This document shows, one piece after another, positions 11,091 through 25,682 of a stretch of DNA of 64,000 nt (its first letter is position 1; each line of letters starts with the position of its first letter). This DNA is from Amblyornis subalaris (taxonomy: Eukaryota; Chordata; Aves; Passeriformes; Ptilonorhynchidae). The notes under the pieces are model-generated. The model searched no databases and had not been told where the DNA came from. It saw nothing but the letters and a program-made list of their open reading frames with translations. Location: the NCBI GenBank assembly GCA_018881555.1, contig JACAXG010000063.1:4675930-4739929 (forward strand). The letters are read 5' to 3'. The position numbers and the translations under genes were made by a program.

Positions 11091-14000
11091 TTTAAAATCA
11101 CTATTTAAGTCAGAAAGCCGTGGAGAATCTGACACACAGCTAAAATCCGGTGTGATATCTTTGGTTTACTTGCCAAGATAGTGTATGAGTCACTAATAGA
11201 AGTTATCTCCTTAAAGACAGTCTATCCTGTCTGTCTGTCTGGAACTGCTTGTCCTACTGCACCCCAGATGACAAAGAACCAGGCAGAAAATCAGTGTGTT
11301 CTTGCCAAGTGTTTCATGAACACACAGGTGTTGACTCAAATGAAATGGGGACTGGCAGAGAGAAGAGAAAGACTGCACTAGGCTGGATCTTGGCACAGGA
11401 TGCCCTCAGTGCTTACCCCGAGGTAAGAGATGTGGCTAAGGAGAGGGCTGGGTGAGAACAGAGACAGCAGAGCATTGCTGGAGAAGAGCAGGGGAGAATG
11501 AGGCACTTATGGAGATACACTGAAGTTGGGAACCTTTCTGTGAAGGAAATCTGGTGTGGACAAATGAATAAACAGACAAAATGGCAACGAGCCAATATGC
11601 AAAACTTCTTTGTTGCGTTCATGCCCTTGTTTCTGAAAAGGAATCACTGAGTCTCTCAGAGGAAGAAAGGGACTGCTTCACATCCCAGTAATGGCCCACT
11701 AATGCTGTGTACTGTGCTAAAAGCTGAAAGTGGCTTCTGGAGGGAGTATAGTTAAATTTCATTTCTTTACAAGCTAGAATCAAATTTAGTGTTGAAGTGT
11801 AAGCATGTTGAATGCCAAAATGAAATACTGTGATTAGTAATTATAGCGTTATCAAATCTAAGCATTTTAAACACCTGAATCACAAAATTGACCAAAAAAA
11901 GATACAATTTAAAACTATTGAGTTTCCAAGATGCATTTCAATTTTTTTACCTCATTATTTATTCTGCAGTCAGAGTGCTAGAAATCTTATTTTCTCAAGG
12001 AAAGCTGGAGTTGTCAATTTAAGTGTTTGTGGCTACAAGAAAACTACTAAGAAACAGAAAGCTGGCAATAAAACAAGAATGGCTTTTCCTATGTATCATA
12101 CATTGCATGTATATGAAGCATTCCGTATGCTTCATTTCCAGCTTGGAGTGGAAGCTAACCCCAAGGAATATGTCGACTGTCACATTTCACTCTTCATTCA
12201 CTGTCATCTGCCGTGTGAAGGGGTCACATTATCTGTGGACTTGTTGGGAATTAGGCTGTTCCTGGTGCTGGAGGAGTGCCAGTTCCTGGCAGCTGAGAAT
12301 CTACAAGTGTGGTTTTCCAGTTTGTAACTTTCCTATACCTGCGTTAACAAAGGNTTACCTGTTGGGATGGGGTGGTTTGACAGCCCTCTGAAGGGGTCAG
12401 AGCCTCTGTTTCAGCCACCTGTGCTCTTTTGGCTTCTCTGGAAATCNACTGTAGATGAAATTAAATTTTGGCCTCTAGAAGAAAATAAGAACGGTTGAAG
12501 GGAATCGCCGCTGTGGCTTAATTCTGTCGGCAGTTACCAATAACGTCATTACATAAAAAAGTGTTCTGGAATCATTTNTGTGCTTCCAGTTCAGGTGAGT
12601 CAACCTAATTCTGTTTTTTGTGACACCTCAGTGAATACAAAGTGCTTTGCACTTGAGCCCTGCTGCAAACCCCTGCAAAGTGCTCTGCTTGAGGGAGTTC
12701 TGTTGCCAGTTGAAAATCATCTGAACATTTCCCCTGGGGTAAAAGGTTTGTGAGTTGGAGTGTAGAAGTCCTTTCTCTCAGAACCCTCCTGGCCACTATG
12801 CATTGGTGCTTTGCCTTCCCCACCTCACGGAGTTGCTTCTGTGCCGGAATTCATGCCCGAGGAGTTATTACATCATTTTGAGAGGCAGCATCAATCAGCA
12901 GCATCCCCCTGACCCTTCCCCACCAAGTCTCGTGATGAGCTTGTGCCAAGAGATTTAGGTGGGAGAGCTGTCAGTCTTCACTCACTTTGCAGTGACTGTT
13001 GTTGGGGAAGTTACAAACTGCAGCTCAATGGAATGACACAGTTAGATTTCATGTGTTGAGAGAAAAACAACCGGGAAATTTTGTGAAAGACCCTTAGGAA
13101 TTTCTTTTTTTCCTGCACTTCTTTTCTTGATTCATCTTGCCAGTGGGAAGGAGTGTAAGCAAGTGGCTTGCATGATAATTAAGTGCCAGATCTGGAACTA
13201 ACTCCTGGTCCCTGGAAAACCTCAAGTATCAAAGGAAAAGGAGAAGTCTGAGTTTAACTGTAAGGCAGAGCTCCACTGAAGGGCTGCAGATTTATTGAGC
13301 GTTAAATGTCAGTACCAATGTAATAAAGATGGTACACAGTAGGTGATGAAAACCTTTCAGAAGAAAAACCCTTTTCAATAAGTTGTCAACCTGTCTGGAG
13401 TTGTGAATTGTTATTAAAACCCAAAAAGACAAAAACCAAAAACAGGTAGGGAGAGAATGAAAGCACCTTCTGAGCTGCTCCGCTTTCAGAGGCATTTCTG
13501 CAAGCNTAGTCCTACGTTGATTACTATGGCGTGTTGATGTGTTTTGATAAGGAACTGCTTTGGGAAGGGGCATCTCTTAAATCTGTCAGGCTTCACAGNT
13601 GTTTCTTTTCTTGACCAGAGAGGCCTGGGTGGAGCACAGCTGGAGCAGAATACAAGGCTCTTTATATCATGTGCTCTTTATTAAGCAAAATGGTCTTTTT
13701 TGAAGTGAGCTCAAAGCAGTATTTCTATGATATAGTCTAAAAAGAGCACAACAGAAAATTCTGTGTGTTCTCCTGGGGATGGGCAGTTATTATTTAAACG
13801 TTCTGCTTTGGATACTGAGAAGTTAAAAAAATGTGTATGTAATAGCTAGGAAGGTATTTTGAGAAGTGAGGGTGGGGAGTTCACAGTTGTGCTGTGAGCA
13901 GGACTGCAGTNCCACTCGGGTCTATCAAACAGCACTGTGCTGTCTCTGAGGCTGGCTGAGTATGGATTTTCAGTGGTCTAGGACCAAGCTCAGCGTTTGT

Positions 14001-15197
14001 TAGCTGAGGTCAGGGAATTTGGGACAGGATGCAGCTCATAGATGCCGTGGCTGGGTCGTGGTCAATATTGCAGGAATCCATTTGTAGAAAGGCTTGCTGA
14101 GCTGAGGCTGCCCGTTACCATCTGTGGCTGNCAAGAAGCAGAGCCAGAGTTTCTGTTCCTTGCAGGCAAGGAATCTGATTGAGGTTATTCTTCAGTGTGT
14201 AAAATCCAAAAGCACTGTAAAATTTATAACCTCCTCTACTCACAGTTTTCATTTTGTAAACTCTCTGTGACGACAGTAATCTTTCTTGAGGTTTTTTTTA
14301 TTATTATTCCATTTGATCTTCTGAGAACTGCAGCTGACAATGCTTTAAACAAATCCACCATTTACAAAAAATGTATAAATACACATTGTCTCAGCTAAAA
14401 ATCTGATTATCGAGTATGGTGGGTACTCTTGGATTTTTCTTAAAGATGTTAAATTTTGCTTTGACAGCCTTTCAGAGTCCAACAGGTCGAGAAGGGAGCT
14501 GTTAGGTAGGTACTGCTGCATTATGCTTGAGGCTCTTTCATTTCAGTTGCTGTATCTCATTTAATCTTTCAGCATTTCTTCTCTATTTCTGGTCCCAGGC
14601 TAGTTTTTCAACATAAATAACAGGAACAAGAAAAAATCATTTCAAAAAATCCCTCTCCTAGACCATATTAAAGACATTATTTATTTAAAAGGTTTAAATT
14701 TATTTCCTTAATGCCAATGCCCATGTGCTAATTATGAGCCAGTTCAGCAGCAATTGCCAACTTCATTTTTGTAAGACTTTGTCTACTGCTTGAGGCTGAT
14801 GACACTTCTGTGTTTTGATCATTTAGAGTGTGGCACTCACATGCCAAATGTACCTGTACTTTTAGACAATAGACCTTGAACAGAATAAAGAGCTTTTTTT
14901 CTTTACCTGAGCACCTGATAGATGATGCTTTTACCAGTAAAGAACCACAAGCTAAGTATTAGAGAAATACAGGGCTTTCTATTAAAAATGGAAAACAAAG
15001 CAGTATTTAATACNGTGGAGTGATGAGGCTGATAGCTGTAAAGATGCAAATGTCTTGCTGAAGATGAAACTGGGCAAGAAGCTGAGGCAACCTGCTGCTA
15101 TTGCCTGAGCTGGAAAATCAATATCTCTGTTTTGCTGTAGGGAATACTGCATGAGGCTGTGCGTTTCCAGCTCCCAGTGGGTGTCATTAGGAGCACG

Positions 15198-15216
15198 AGT
15201 ACAGCTGAGCTGTACT
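15198..15216. repeat. Perfect 9-bp inverted repeat, 1-nt centre
   Basis: AGTACAGCT, a single G, then AGCTGTACT. The almost continuous palindrome carries two overlapping AGCT cores. Confidence 0.75.
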
Positions 15217-15440
15217 TGGGTAGCTAGCATGTATGTTTGATGAAGAGAAACTAAGAACATCTGTCCTGATACTTGAGACTATAAGAGAGCATTGGAATCT
15301 GTTGTTCCTTGGAGCGTTTGCCAAAATGCCTTCCTGACCAAGCCACTGAACAGCGAGGATTAAATAATGCTACAGCTAATGAGTGATTTCAGCTTTGTGC
15401 GTGGAAGCGGAAACGTTTTGGTAAAGCACTAAACTTGTAG

Positions 15441-15457
15441 TATTATTATTATTATTA
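15441..15457. repeat. Short (TAT)n run
   Basis: Between five and six TAT units follow CTTGTAG. The run is below the length at which it would normally be masked as a microsatellite, but it is a clean trinucleotide run. Confidence 0.7.
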
Positions 15458-18400
15458 GGGATGGATTATGGTTGAAAGGATTACAAACTGAATGCAGCCC
15501 AGCAAATTTGACTAACACGAGTTGCACTCACGTCAATTAGTGTTCTCCTCTGGAAACGAGGCTGCTTGTTAAACGCTTGTGTCGGGACCTCCTGCTGCTG
15601 CGCTCACTGCTCTTGCTCCCTGTAGGAGGATTACCCAGCTATCAAAACACCTCAAAATCATCGTGGGTATTTGGTTGACCTTCAAGATGCTTTGGAAGAA
15701 GTAATAGGTTATCTGTCTGNGTTGGCTGCTTCTTCCACCCATCTGCCAAATTGATGTGACCAGCTTCACAAGCCAGGTGTATCTTGTGGAAGATCACTTT
15801 GTTCTGCTGTCACTTTTTCTCAGGTTGTCAGTCTTTTTTAGTTGGACAGTACCTTCTTGAAAGCTTTTGTTTGCTAGCCAGAGTGATGGCTATGCAAAAA
15901 TGGAAGCAGATAATAAAATATGGATCGTTTCCCATCTTCTGAATCAGTAAAAGTGGTAAATGAAAAAACTTTTTGCAAGTAAGCACAATCGATAGCTGGT
16001 CCCATAAAATCCATTCCAGTGCCCTTAACGCTGCTTTTTATTCAATACTGGGTCTTGTTCAGCGTGTCCTGTGGGATTTGGCAGAGAATTTTAACAAGCT
16101 GCACTGTTTTCAGAATGTTACCCTGAAAACTTTGTCCATGTGTGAAGACAAGATGTTCTGGTAAGCTGGACAGAACAGGTATCCTGGCATCACATTGCAC
16201 CTGTCCTTGTCCTCATGGTACAGTGGAAATTTAGGCATTTTTGTTCCTGGAAGGAGGAACTGCAGATGGCAGGAATCTGCGCAAGAGCTGAAAAGAAAAA
16301 CACAGAGCTGTTTTCTCTGGTGGTTCCTTTGGGGGATACAGCAGTTGTGGGAGACAGAGCCTGAAGGGAAAGAGAAGCCAATGTGTCTCTCTCCCTTAAT
16401 TTACACACTGACTCTTGGCTTCTCTTTGACCTAAAATGATCTCTTTAAGCTGGATTAGTCTGAGAGTCCCTTTGTACTGGGAACAAAGGATTTATCATCT
16501 TCCTGTATTGTTTTTGTGAAATCTCCTCTGACTCTTTCCAGATAAATTATATCCTCTGTGTTTTTGAGTAATGTACAAAGCAAGTACAGGTACCAAAATA
16601 AGGTCCTGATCTCTTCAGGGGAGAACAGGCATCATTCCAAAGGACACTGGAAACCTGACAAGAGAATCAAGGAAAAGAACCATGAGCAAGCCAGTCTAAA
16701 TAGTGATATGTGCCCCAGAGAGAACTATTGCAGAGCAGTGTTTGTAAAGAGATGAGCTCCAGGTGGAGGACAGAAGTTCAGGTGGGAGGATAAGGAGGTT
16801 TAAAAACAAATATTGTGACTGTAAAGCATATCTGCAAACTGAAGACTAGCTGGGGGATCAGTGGGATGAGGTTTCTGTAGCACACGTAGGAGAATAGGCT
16901 TCCTACTAACATATTCAGAGCTGGGGAGAAAAAGAGGGAACTCTTTGCTGAAATGTCTGAAGGACAATAAAAGCTGCTTTTCTGCTTTTGAAAAGGAAAC
17001 ATATTTGTTTGAAGTTCTGGAGGAAAGTTACAACATACCTTGTGTAGTGAAGCTTAGCTTATGTATTACTGTGTGAAACCTTTAAAACAGTATGAAACTT
17101 TTTTTTAATGTCCATCAAGTAACATTTTCAAGTCAGAGTTGGGCTTGAGTGATATAAATTAACAGTAAGCCTCTTTGGAAAGGCTGTTGTCATGAATTGT
17201 CTTCAGGATAGGTAAGAAATACGATAAAGGTTTTAACTGCACATCAAGAACATCACAGAGCTATACAGAGATTTCTATTGACAAAGACTTTTGAAAAGAA
17301 GCAAGGCATAACTGCAATTGGAGAGTATGTGCTAATTAGTAAGCTGATGTGTCAGCATCATCACCAAGTTTCTCAGTATGGGGGACCATAGTTTCACAAG
17401 TTTCTTTATGGGCTCTTAAAAAGAAGCATAAATAGAATAGCCAAACCCATGGAAAATGCTTTTAATACTTTTTTTTATAGATCACTTTAATTTTTGCAAG
17501 GTAGAGAATAGATAATTGCACTCGGTAACTACTGAAATCAAGTAATGTTTCCCTTTGCATTCTGGGGAGTGCTGAGCACGTCTGATAGTCCGACCTTGCC
17601 GATAAAATCTCTGGCTTTTGCATGTTTTGCATCTCTCATAGCCATTGACATAAAAACCATTAGCAGTAGTGTGTCACCAGAGAGCATTCTTGACTTAAAA
17701 GCTGTTTCTTCCGAGTTGCCAGTTGGTTTTACAGGCTGGATTGCCCTCGTTAAGTAATGAGCTTGATAGTGCTGGTGGCTGTTAGGAATGCAAACAGCTT
17801 CCCTAACTTGAAGACGGAATTCTCAAAGCTCATCTAAATTCTCATTCAATAGTTTCTCATTGGCTTTTCATGAAGACTTCCATTTATTAAGAGAACAGTT
17901 TGGTATTTAATTTCACAGAAAGAGTAATGATCTTTCTAAAAGTTTTTGAATTTTCATCCAAGTAATTAATCTCATCTGCGCATAAGCTAAAAGCTTGCAT
18001 GAATCTATTTGCTTCAGTGAATTTTAACTGATTAGAAAAATGTTTTAGTTGTAGAAATTGTGGGAGTGCTCCGCCTGTGTCTACCCTTTACTATTCCAAA
18101 TAACAGTTTTAAAATGTAGGTAGGAAAATTTTCATAAGTATTAGAATACCATGGTAGATTATGATCTACCTAATCAGTAAAGCATATATTAATATGTGTT
18201 TAATAGACTTCCAATACATGTCCCTTAAAAATGGAGATTTTTTTTTCTTTTTTAGTAATGAGGCCCAGTGTTTTCTTGTGGCTCTTGTCCAAATCTTTTT
18301 CCTGCAGTGTCTTTGTTACAGCAGTTTCTTTTGCTTAGAACAAGCTCTCTGATACCTTCCTGCCAGATGTTCCTTTTTTTCACACATTCAGAACTAGCTG

Positions 18401-18586
18401 TTGTTCAACGTTGATGGAAACATAAATCACCAAGAAACTAATATTCAGTAGGTCATGGCAGTCTGTAGGATGTAGGAAAGAACAACCTGATAGACACATT
18501 TTTTTACATATTACAGACTCAGATATATGTAGAATTGCAGGTTGCATTTTTGCAGAGTCANTTCCTATAAGATAAATGTAGTTATG

Positions 18587-18765
18587 GATGGGCACTGGGA
18601 CAGGCTTCTTGGGGAAGTGGTCACGGCACCAGTCCTGCCAGAGCTCAGGGGGCATCTGGACAATNCTCTTGGTCATATGGTTTAGTTTTAGGTAGTCCTG
18701 CCAGGAGCAGAGAGTTGGATTTGATCTCTTCGAACTTGAGATGAAATATTCTATGGTTCTGTGAA
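18587..18765 (+). mobile_element. CR1 LINE 3'-end fragment
   Basis: The stretch runs through GGGCACTGGGACAGGCTTC, TTGGGGAAGTGGTCACGGC, CCTGCCAGAGCTCAGGG and TGGTCATATGGTTTAG, then GGTAGTCCTGCC. It ends in the CR1-type terminal octamer-like tail ATTCTATGGTTCTGTGA. That order is typical of the last 180 bp of avian CR1 in sense orientation. It includes the 3' untranslated end used for template recognition by the CR1 reverse transcriptase. It is heavily 5'-truncated and has two N bases. It lies in GALNT18 intron 1 in the same orientation as the gene. Confidence 0.93.
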
Positions 18766-21700
18766 ACAGTTTTTAATGAAAAAAANATATTCTAGGACTG
18801 CAACAGGAAAACGTATCCAAGTCAATTTTGCATTAAACACTGAATATAAAATAAAGTGTGAAAGTTTGGGTATCAAAGATTATTTGTATGAATGGAAACT
18901 GGAGATCCAGATGGCCCTCACAATTTTATTTTTGTTGTTAAGATGAAGGCTGCGAGTCAGGTTGGTCTTTGTGATAGGAGAGAAATTGCAGACAGATTTT
19001 GGGTTTTTTTNAATCAGCTACAGAGCCATTTGCTTTTGTGATCTGAGGGAATAAATTCTGAGATATGAATTTGTGTAAATAGGCATTAATCTTAATAATA
19101 ATGGAGAGTGGCCTCCCTGACCTTGGAAAGAGTCCTGATTTTGCCTAGATTTATCATGGAGAATCAACAGCAATTACGAAGAAATTGCAAATGTCCTCGT
19201 GGGGTCGTCAGTCCTCCAGAGCTAGTTTTTCACAAAGTCTCAGAGGATAAATATTTCAGCTTATTATACTGACTTGTTTAGAAGCTACTCTGAGGAAGAT
19301 GAGGGGAAAAATGAGATGGGGGGCAGAAAATCCAGCTTGGTTTCCTGGCTGAGGAATCTATATGTGTTTTCATGCTCAATTAACTGTACTTATACTCTTG
19401 ACTTTATTTAAAGACTGTTTTTATTTAATAGTTAGAATATGATCTGGGCAGCATCTGCGATAGAAGAAATACTAACAATTTTTAGATCCAAAGACAGAGC
19501 TATTTCCCTTACAGGAAAAGGCATTCTTTTAAATATTTGAAAAGATGAGAGGAAAGAAGCCTCAACAACTTAACCTGTATGGTTGTTTTTAAATAATGCG
19601 CATGGAAAGTATTACTAAAAGCTGCACAGAAACCTATTTATGTTGGTTGGAAACATCCACCTGAAAATTTGGGGTGTCCCTTGTTACAGTGCAAGTTTTA
19701 TACCCTGCTATTTTAATTTTAATAACACTTTTTCCCCCCGCTGGTCAGCTGGAAGTGGTTCAGATGGGAGATGGGAAGAACAAGATCATAGCAAGTGGAT
19801 GCTAACAGATTCTGAAATATGATCATTACCAGCTGTTTGAGATTCAGTGGCTGTAATATGATAATGAACTATTAAATTATGCAGATAGAAATCACTGAAA
19901 GAGGAATGACATCAAATGGAATTATGTGACAAATATGACAAAATCTCATTCCTCATTCTCTTGTTCTTTTCTCATGGGAAATATTAAATAAAGAAATTGA
20001 ATTCTTTGTTTATAAATGGAAATTCTGTGAAGAAGCTTGCATAAATCCAAACTAATTAATTTTATTTGTCAAGTATGGCTAGAAGACAAACAGATGATCA
20101 TGTTAAAAGGTAGACCTTAGGAATCCAGTTAAACACTGGGAAGACACAATCATCCATCAGCTGGTCACAAGTGAAACAAGGTTTTGGGTTACACCTCCTC
20201 AGTTTCAGNACTATTTTCTTCTGTCAGTATGTCTTCTTACCTTTTGGGAAGCTATATTGTAATTTTGTAAGTCTTGTAGTTTCAGTATACTTTATATAAA
20301 GCTGTTCGTTTAACTGATACTCATGGAAGAATTACTCCTTTTCCTTAAATGTTTAAATAATGTTGGAACTACTGTTCCAATATTCCTTTATGTTNTATCT
20401 TCTTCATTAAGGACTGTTTGCTTCGAAAGTTGTTTAGAAATTAGTACTTCAATTAAACATTAGCAAGGGCTGAGTTGGTCCCCAGTAGGAAGATCTGAGT
20501 AGTCATTGCAGAAAACACGAGAAGGAACAACACTGTGGTATGTAAAGTGTCCTTTTACTCCAAGAGAAAACAGATTTACATTGACTTTTTTCCCTGCATA
20601 ATTTAGTGCTTTCCACACAAATCTCTGCTTTGCTGGTTGCTGCGTTGGAGGGAATGTAATGAAAGTGCTTCCTCTTCTTGCTTTACCTGTCCTCTCCTTC
20701 TACCATTCCCTACACTGGCAAAAATATATTGTAAGAAATATATTAAGAGATATCCTAATACTTAGGGTTATGCTGAGATTAATGTTATTAATAGGAAATA
20801 CAAGTTTTATTGAAGTTACCATCATGATTTATAGAACATGGCTTTTCTTAAGGGTTGGAAGCTGTGAGCATCCATGTGTGAGTGCTACCAGAGGAAAATA
20901 CCTTTAATAAGAAGCTCCTATGAGTCTGTNGAGTGTATTTAAATTAGGATTTTTTCCCCCACTAGCATGGAAGAAAGGGCACTTTTNATGAGACAGGTTT
21001 TAACTTTGGTTATGTCTTTGCTCCAGTTGCAACACTTGTTGAAAAGCTGCAAGTCTTCTTTACACCTGTGGTATTCAAAGTAAGATTATGTCAGTGTTTT
21101 CTCCTGTAGTGCTGTTTACTAAAGAGTAAGTTCTGGCTGGTGGTATGACTGTATAAGTAGCATCTCACTTAGNTATACCCTTGTACATTTACTGATTTAA
21201 TTTAAAAAAATAACATGAAGAATTTTTCAAGCAAGTCTCTAAACCAGATCTCCAAAATATAATCTAAGAGAAAAGAATGTAAAAATTTGAAGACAGACAC
21301 TTTCAGAGGCTTTATAAACATGCTTTGGCTTTTTGTGGGCCGAGAGTGCATCTTTTGACTCTGGAATCTTCCTCTTCAGAAATGGAGCATGTAAATTCCC
21401 TGGAGTTTCTTTAATTATCCCAAACACTGAAATCTTAACAAAAAAAGTGATAAAATAAGCANATGTTTCTACACTGTGCGAGTATTACGAAAATAAAATT
21501 TAGGTGTCTTTTCAGTAACACTTCAGAAAAGTTTTTNATGCTATAGCATTGTAAGAATAAATCCTAACACTTACTAGCTGGTACTATTTGGCCTCCCAGC
21601 TTGGGTAGTGTCACTTTCAGGGACCAGATTTGCAGATAGTTATTAGACCATATTAACTGCACGGATGGTTTGCATACCTCTGAGCAAGAGAAAACAAAAA

Positions 21701-24700
21701 GGGGAATGGGAGAAGAGAGAGGTAAAGCAGGCTGTGTAATTAAGCAAAGAAGTGCATGTGTTGTTTGGGCTAAANGGTATGATTTAAAGAAGGGATTTTG
21801 CCTGAACAAAATTATTTGAGTGCAGTAAATTCTACCTTGCTGTGTGATTAGGTCAATTGGGAATGGAAACCCTCTTGGTAGCAATTGTTGTTCACAGAAC
21901 CAAATTTTTACCAGGCTGTAAGACAATGAAATATATGAGTCCGTGTGACTCTTTGTAGGGAAAATAGTGCTACTGAAATAGCTAATATTCCTCACAAGCC
22001 ATACTCTAAAGAGGTTGGAGAAATCTAGTAAATCTCCTTATGCACAAAACAAATCCTCTGATACTAGTTAAGGAAATGGAATTGTAGTAAACATCTGCTC
22101 CTTGTAATACAGAGAGTGTTGGAGGCTGGTGGCTTGGAAACAGCGAAACCAACATTGTCAGGATTAACTTCTTGTGGGATAGGGACAGCGAGCAATTGAA
22201 GATTGTTGGTGGTGCAGACTGTCTGCTGATGCAGAGGAATTTGTGAAAAACGGCCGATCTTAACATCTTTGCTAATGAGGAGAAGGAGGATTTTTATTGG
22301 TTTTGTGAGCATTTCAGTGATGGCTGGTACTGAGCAGCTCTGAAGTGTAGCTTTGTTTTAATACTCCTGCAGGGCAGAGGATGCGCTGCTATTCCTGTTT
22401 TACAGTGGCAAAATGAGATCCACGGGGAAAACATTCTGGCTGTTCTGCGAGTGCTCAGTTGTGCAGAGATAATCAAGGAATTATTTTAGGAAGAAAACTA
22501 AATCCTCTTTTTCCTTTACCACTGTTGAAGGATACTTTGAGCGGCAACAGGAGAAAAGTACCCTTAGTCTAAGTTCCCAATGCAGCCGTCATCGTCCTCA
22601 GGAGGCCGAAGGATCTGCTTGTGGCTGTGGACAGTTTGGCTCCTATGTTTCAGCATTTTCTCCTTTTTCTCCTCATCTGAGGAAACAAGCTATCTTGGGA
22701 ATAGCTCTTTGCACTGAAGGCTAGACACTTTAAGTTGGAGATGTTTTGGTATCTAAATGACTTAGCCAGTGTTACACAACTTAGCACATTCCATGTGCCC
22801 CACAGGTTGTTATGAAAGCAGGCCAAAGTCAGGAATTAGAGAAGTCAGGAGGAACAGACAAAAAAAAATTACTAAGAGCGCATTATGAACATTCGTACAA
22901 AGTTCTGTTTATGAGGATTGTGTAAAATTAGAGAGTACACGGGAAAGTACCAATGACAAATCTTCCATTGACTATAGGTGAAGCTGAGGACCTAAGCAAG
23001 TAGAAATCTCGGGGATCTGTGGTTCCATTTCTTAGAGAACTGGAGAACCTGGTGGTAAATGAAGCTAAAAAAGTGGTGGTAGAAAAACAGACATCTCTTC
23101 CTCCACAGCTTGCTAGGGCTTTGGCAGGAAAGTACATAAACAAAGAAGTGTGAACAGTGCAAACATCGCAAGGGACAGAACCTTCTGTAACAACATTTAT
23201 TGGAGAAGAAACCATATAAGATTTTGCTCAATTCTCTGATTCTGATTAACCTACTCTCATGTAAATTATATAGGATGAGTGAGATCTCATCAGTAGTTCC
23301 TTGCATGTTTTTTTTTNAACTCTTGCATTGGCAGAGATGCAGCTGCAGAGAGATGCTCATAGCAGTCAGAAACACTGCTCTGCTGAACCTTCTAGCAGGC
23401 CACTATTCCAAAACTAGGATGGAGTCAAACTAGTGTAGGAGTTTTCTTTGTATCAGTCTCTGTTTCTTTCAGGAGTGTTTGGATAAGCATTGGCAAGCTT
23501 ACTGGCTGTGGGTAGCACACCAAGAACTTGCTATCTGGGAGCATTAGGCTCTTAAAATGCANATTGTATTTTTTTTTAGTAAATGCTCTTAACATGCAAA
23601 AGCAACCATGGAGTTAAATCTCCAACTTTTGTGCACCTGCTGAGCTCTTTCACAAAATGACCATTGGCTAAACGTGGAGAGAGTGTTTAAAATGTGTCCA
23701 TTTTAGTCAGGTGGACAGAGAAGTAGATTCATTACAGTATTCCAGCCAAATCGTGGCTCTGCTCATGGAGGAAGCCATGCCTCCTCAGCTGGTTTACCAA
23801 ATCCTCTTCCNCAGTGACACAAGGAAACACTGTGTGTGGCTTCTTTAGGAAACCTTTCTGGCTAAGGTTTGGTGTTGTTGATTACGGCTAAGGAAATGAG
23901 CCTTAGTTCTCCTGCCAAGGAAATCACCTCCTGCTTTCTAATTTGCTTCAATTCGTCTCATAATTACTTCTTTTTACTGGATGAAAATATCCCAGATTCC
24001 ATTTTGCAAGTAAGAAATTTAATTCTCTGGCATTGCCTCGAGCTAGGATTTGTTTACAAAACTCCTGGAGCCTTTACTGCCTTTACCTTTACTTGACTGC
24101 CAACTGTGTTTAAGTGTCAAAGTATTAAAGGGCAGCTTTTCTCCATGAGCGAAGATTAATTGAAAACAAACTGTTAAGAAATTTCATTTGCTGTTAGAGA
24201 AAATTCCTTCCATTCTGAATGCAGAAAATCCTTGGTTTCATTGCTGAACAATTATTCCAAGGGGACATCAGCTCCTCTCTAGTCTTCTGTTCAGAGATGG
24301 CTGCTTCTAGAACTTCCTCCTTCACTACTGCTGTGCAGTTNATATCCTGACTCTTTTGGTAAAATTATTTGTTCATTCTTTTTCAAATAGAGTTTAATTA
24401 GCCCATCCCACCCCAGTGACTGATCAGTAATTAATTCGCAAGCCCTCAGGATTTCAAACACCTGCAGGGCNGGTGGAGCAAATGAAAAAACCACTGTTCA
24501 TTTTGGATGTAACCTCGGGATTAATGAAATCTGTTATCACGCTTGACAATTCCTAAAAGCATTACATAAATTCAAAATTGAATATCTCACAATTCTCGGG
24601 TGTTTCATCAGCGTATATTCTTCTGGTATCTATCCTAAGTAGTCCGCACTAAAAGTAATGATAATAAATAATGAAGTCTCTGATCGTCTGTTATTAAAGG

Positions 24701-25626
24701 TATTTGTAAAACTGGTGGAAGTCTATTTTAAATACCCATTTTTTTTAGGCATTTTGCTGATGTTTGCTAACACTCCTGGATAATTCTGTTTCAATTTAGA
24801 GCAGCTAGGATTAGTTAACCACCTGTCTGTGATTATGTGTATATGAGATATCTGCTAAATGCACTCCTCTATTTAATGCACAGACTGTAGGATCCAGGTC
24901 TGATTCTGCTGTCTTTTACAGTGGAACAGGAGAATTGGTAGAAAATACTTCTGGTTTGGATCATGTTGGTGATAAGCATAATTTGAAGAAGAGGCTTTCT
25001 TCAGAAGTACTGTGCCTAACTCCATAAATAACAATATTTCATGGTAACTCAGTGAGATGTTGATGTTTTTTAGAAAAACAGAGAATTTCTGTACCATTTC
25101 AAAATATGTGCCGCTAAGGGGTGGGGCTTTTTTCCCCTCCTCCTTTTTACTTTGTGGGTTTACCAGAAGCTCATCATCAATTGTGGGGTGAGGACAGGAA
25201 GAAAAAAGACGTGGCTGAATTTTACCAAAGTATAACTTGGTTTTATGTTGCAAGAAAGGTAATAAATTAAAAACTGTAGAAGATGTTTTCACTTCTGTTC
25301 TTCTGTGTTGATTTAGCACATTTACAAGAAGTTGATTTATGAATTTCAGACCTTTTCAATAATGCTTCTCACACTAAAGTCATATAGATCTGCAGGGAAA
25401 TCTGTAGCCCTATAATGAGAAATTACTAACTAAATTGCCCTTTGTATCTTGCATAATAAATTGAATTTTCCTTTATTTTCATTTAGTTTCGTATTTTGGC
25501 AGTAATTCCAGTTTTTCTTGGCTCCCTCATGTTTTTCCTCTTGCTTTTTACTTCTGTTTAAAACTGAATTTCTAACTATAAGTTTGATTNATTCTCTAGT
25601 CTAGCAGTATTTTGGAAGTTTAAGGT

Positions 25627-25682
25627 ATTTTTTGTTTTGTTCATTTGGGTTTTTTGTTTTTTGTTTTTGTTTGTTTTTGTTA
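25627..25682. repeat. T/G-rich low-complexity tract (TTTTG-type)
   Basis: Imperfect TTTTG and TTTG units, for example TTTTTTGTTTTTTG and TTTTTGTTTGTTTTTG. It lies in intron 1 on the sense strand. Confidence 0.85.

Noticed and set aside
11830..12327. 165-codon plus-strand open frame, the longest in the window
   Set aside because: It has lysine/isoleucine-rich low-complexity translation, no domain and no flanking splice sites in phase. It is explained by chance in a long intron.
18380..18676. 98-codon minus-strand open frame
   Set aside because: It runs antisense through a CR1 3' end, carries N codons and has no recognisable domain.
22386..22435. MIR/CORE-SINE-like stretch (CCTGTTTTACAGTGG, then AAAATGAGATCC)
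   Set aside because: It resembles the MIR 'ccattttacagatgaggaaac' segment over about 30 bases only. This is too short and diverged to annotate without a profile search.
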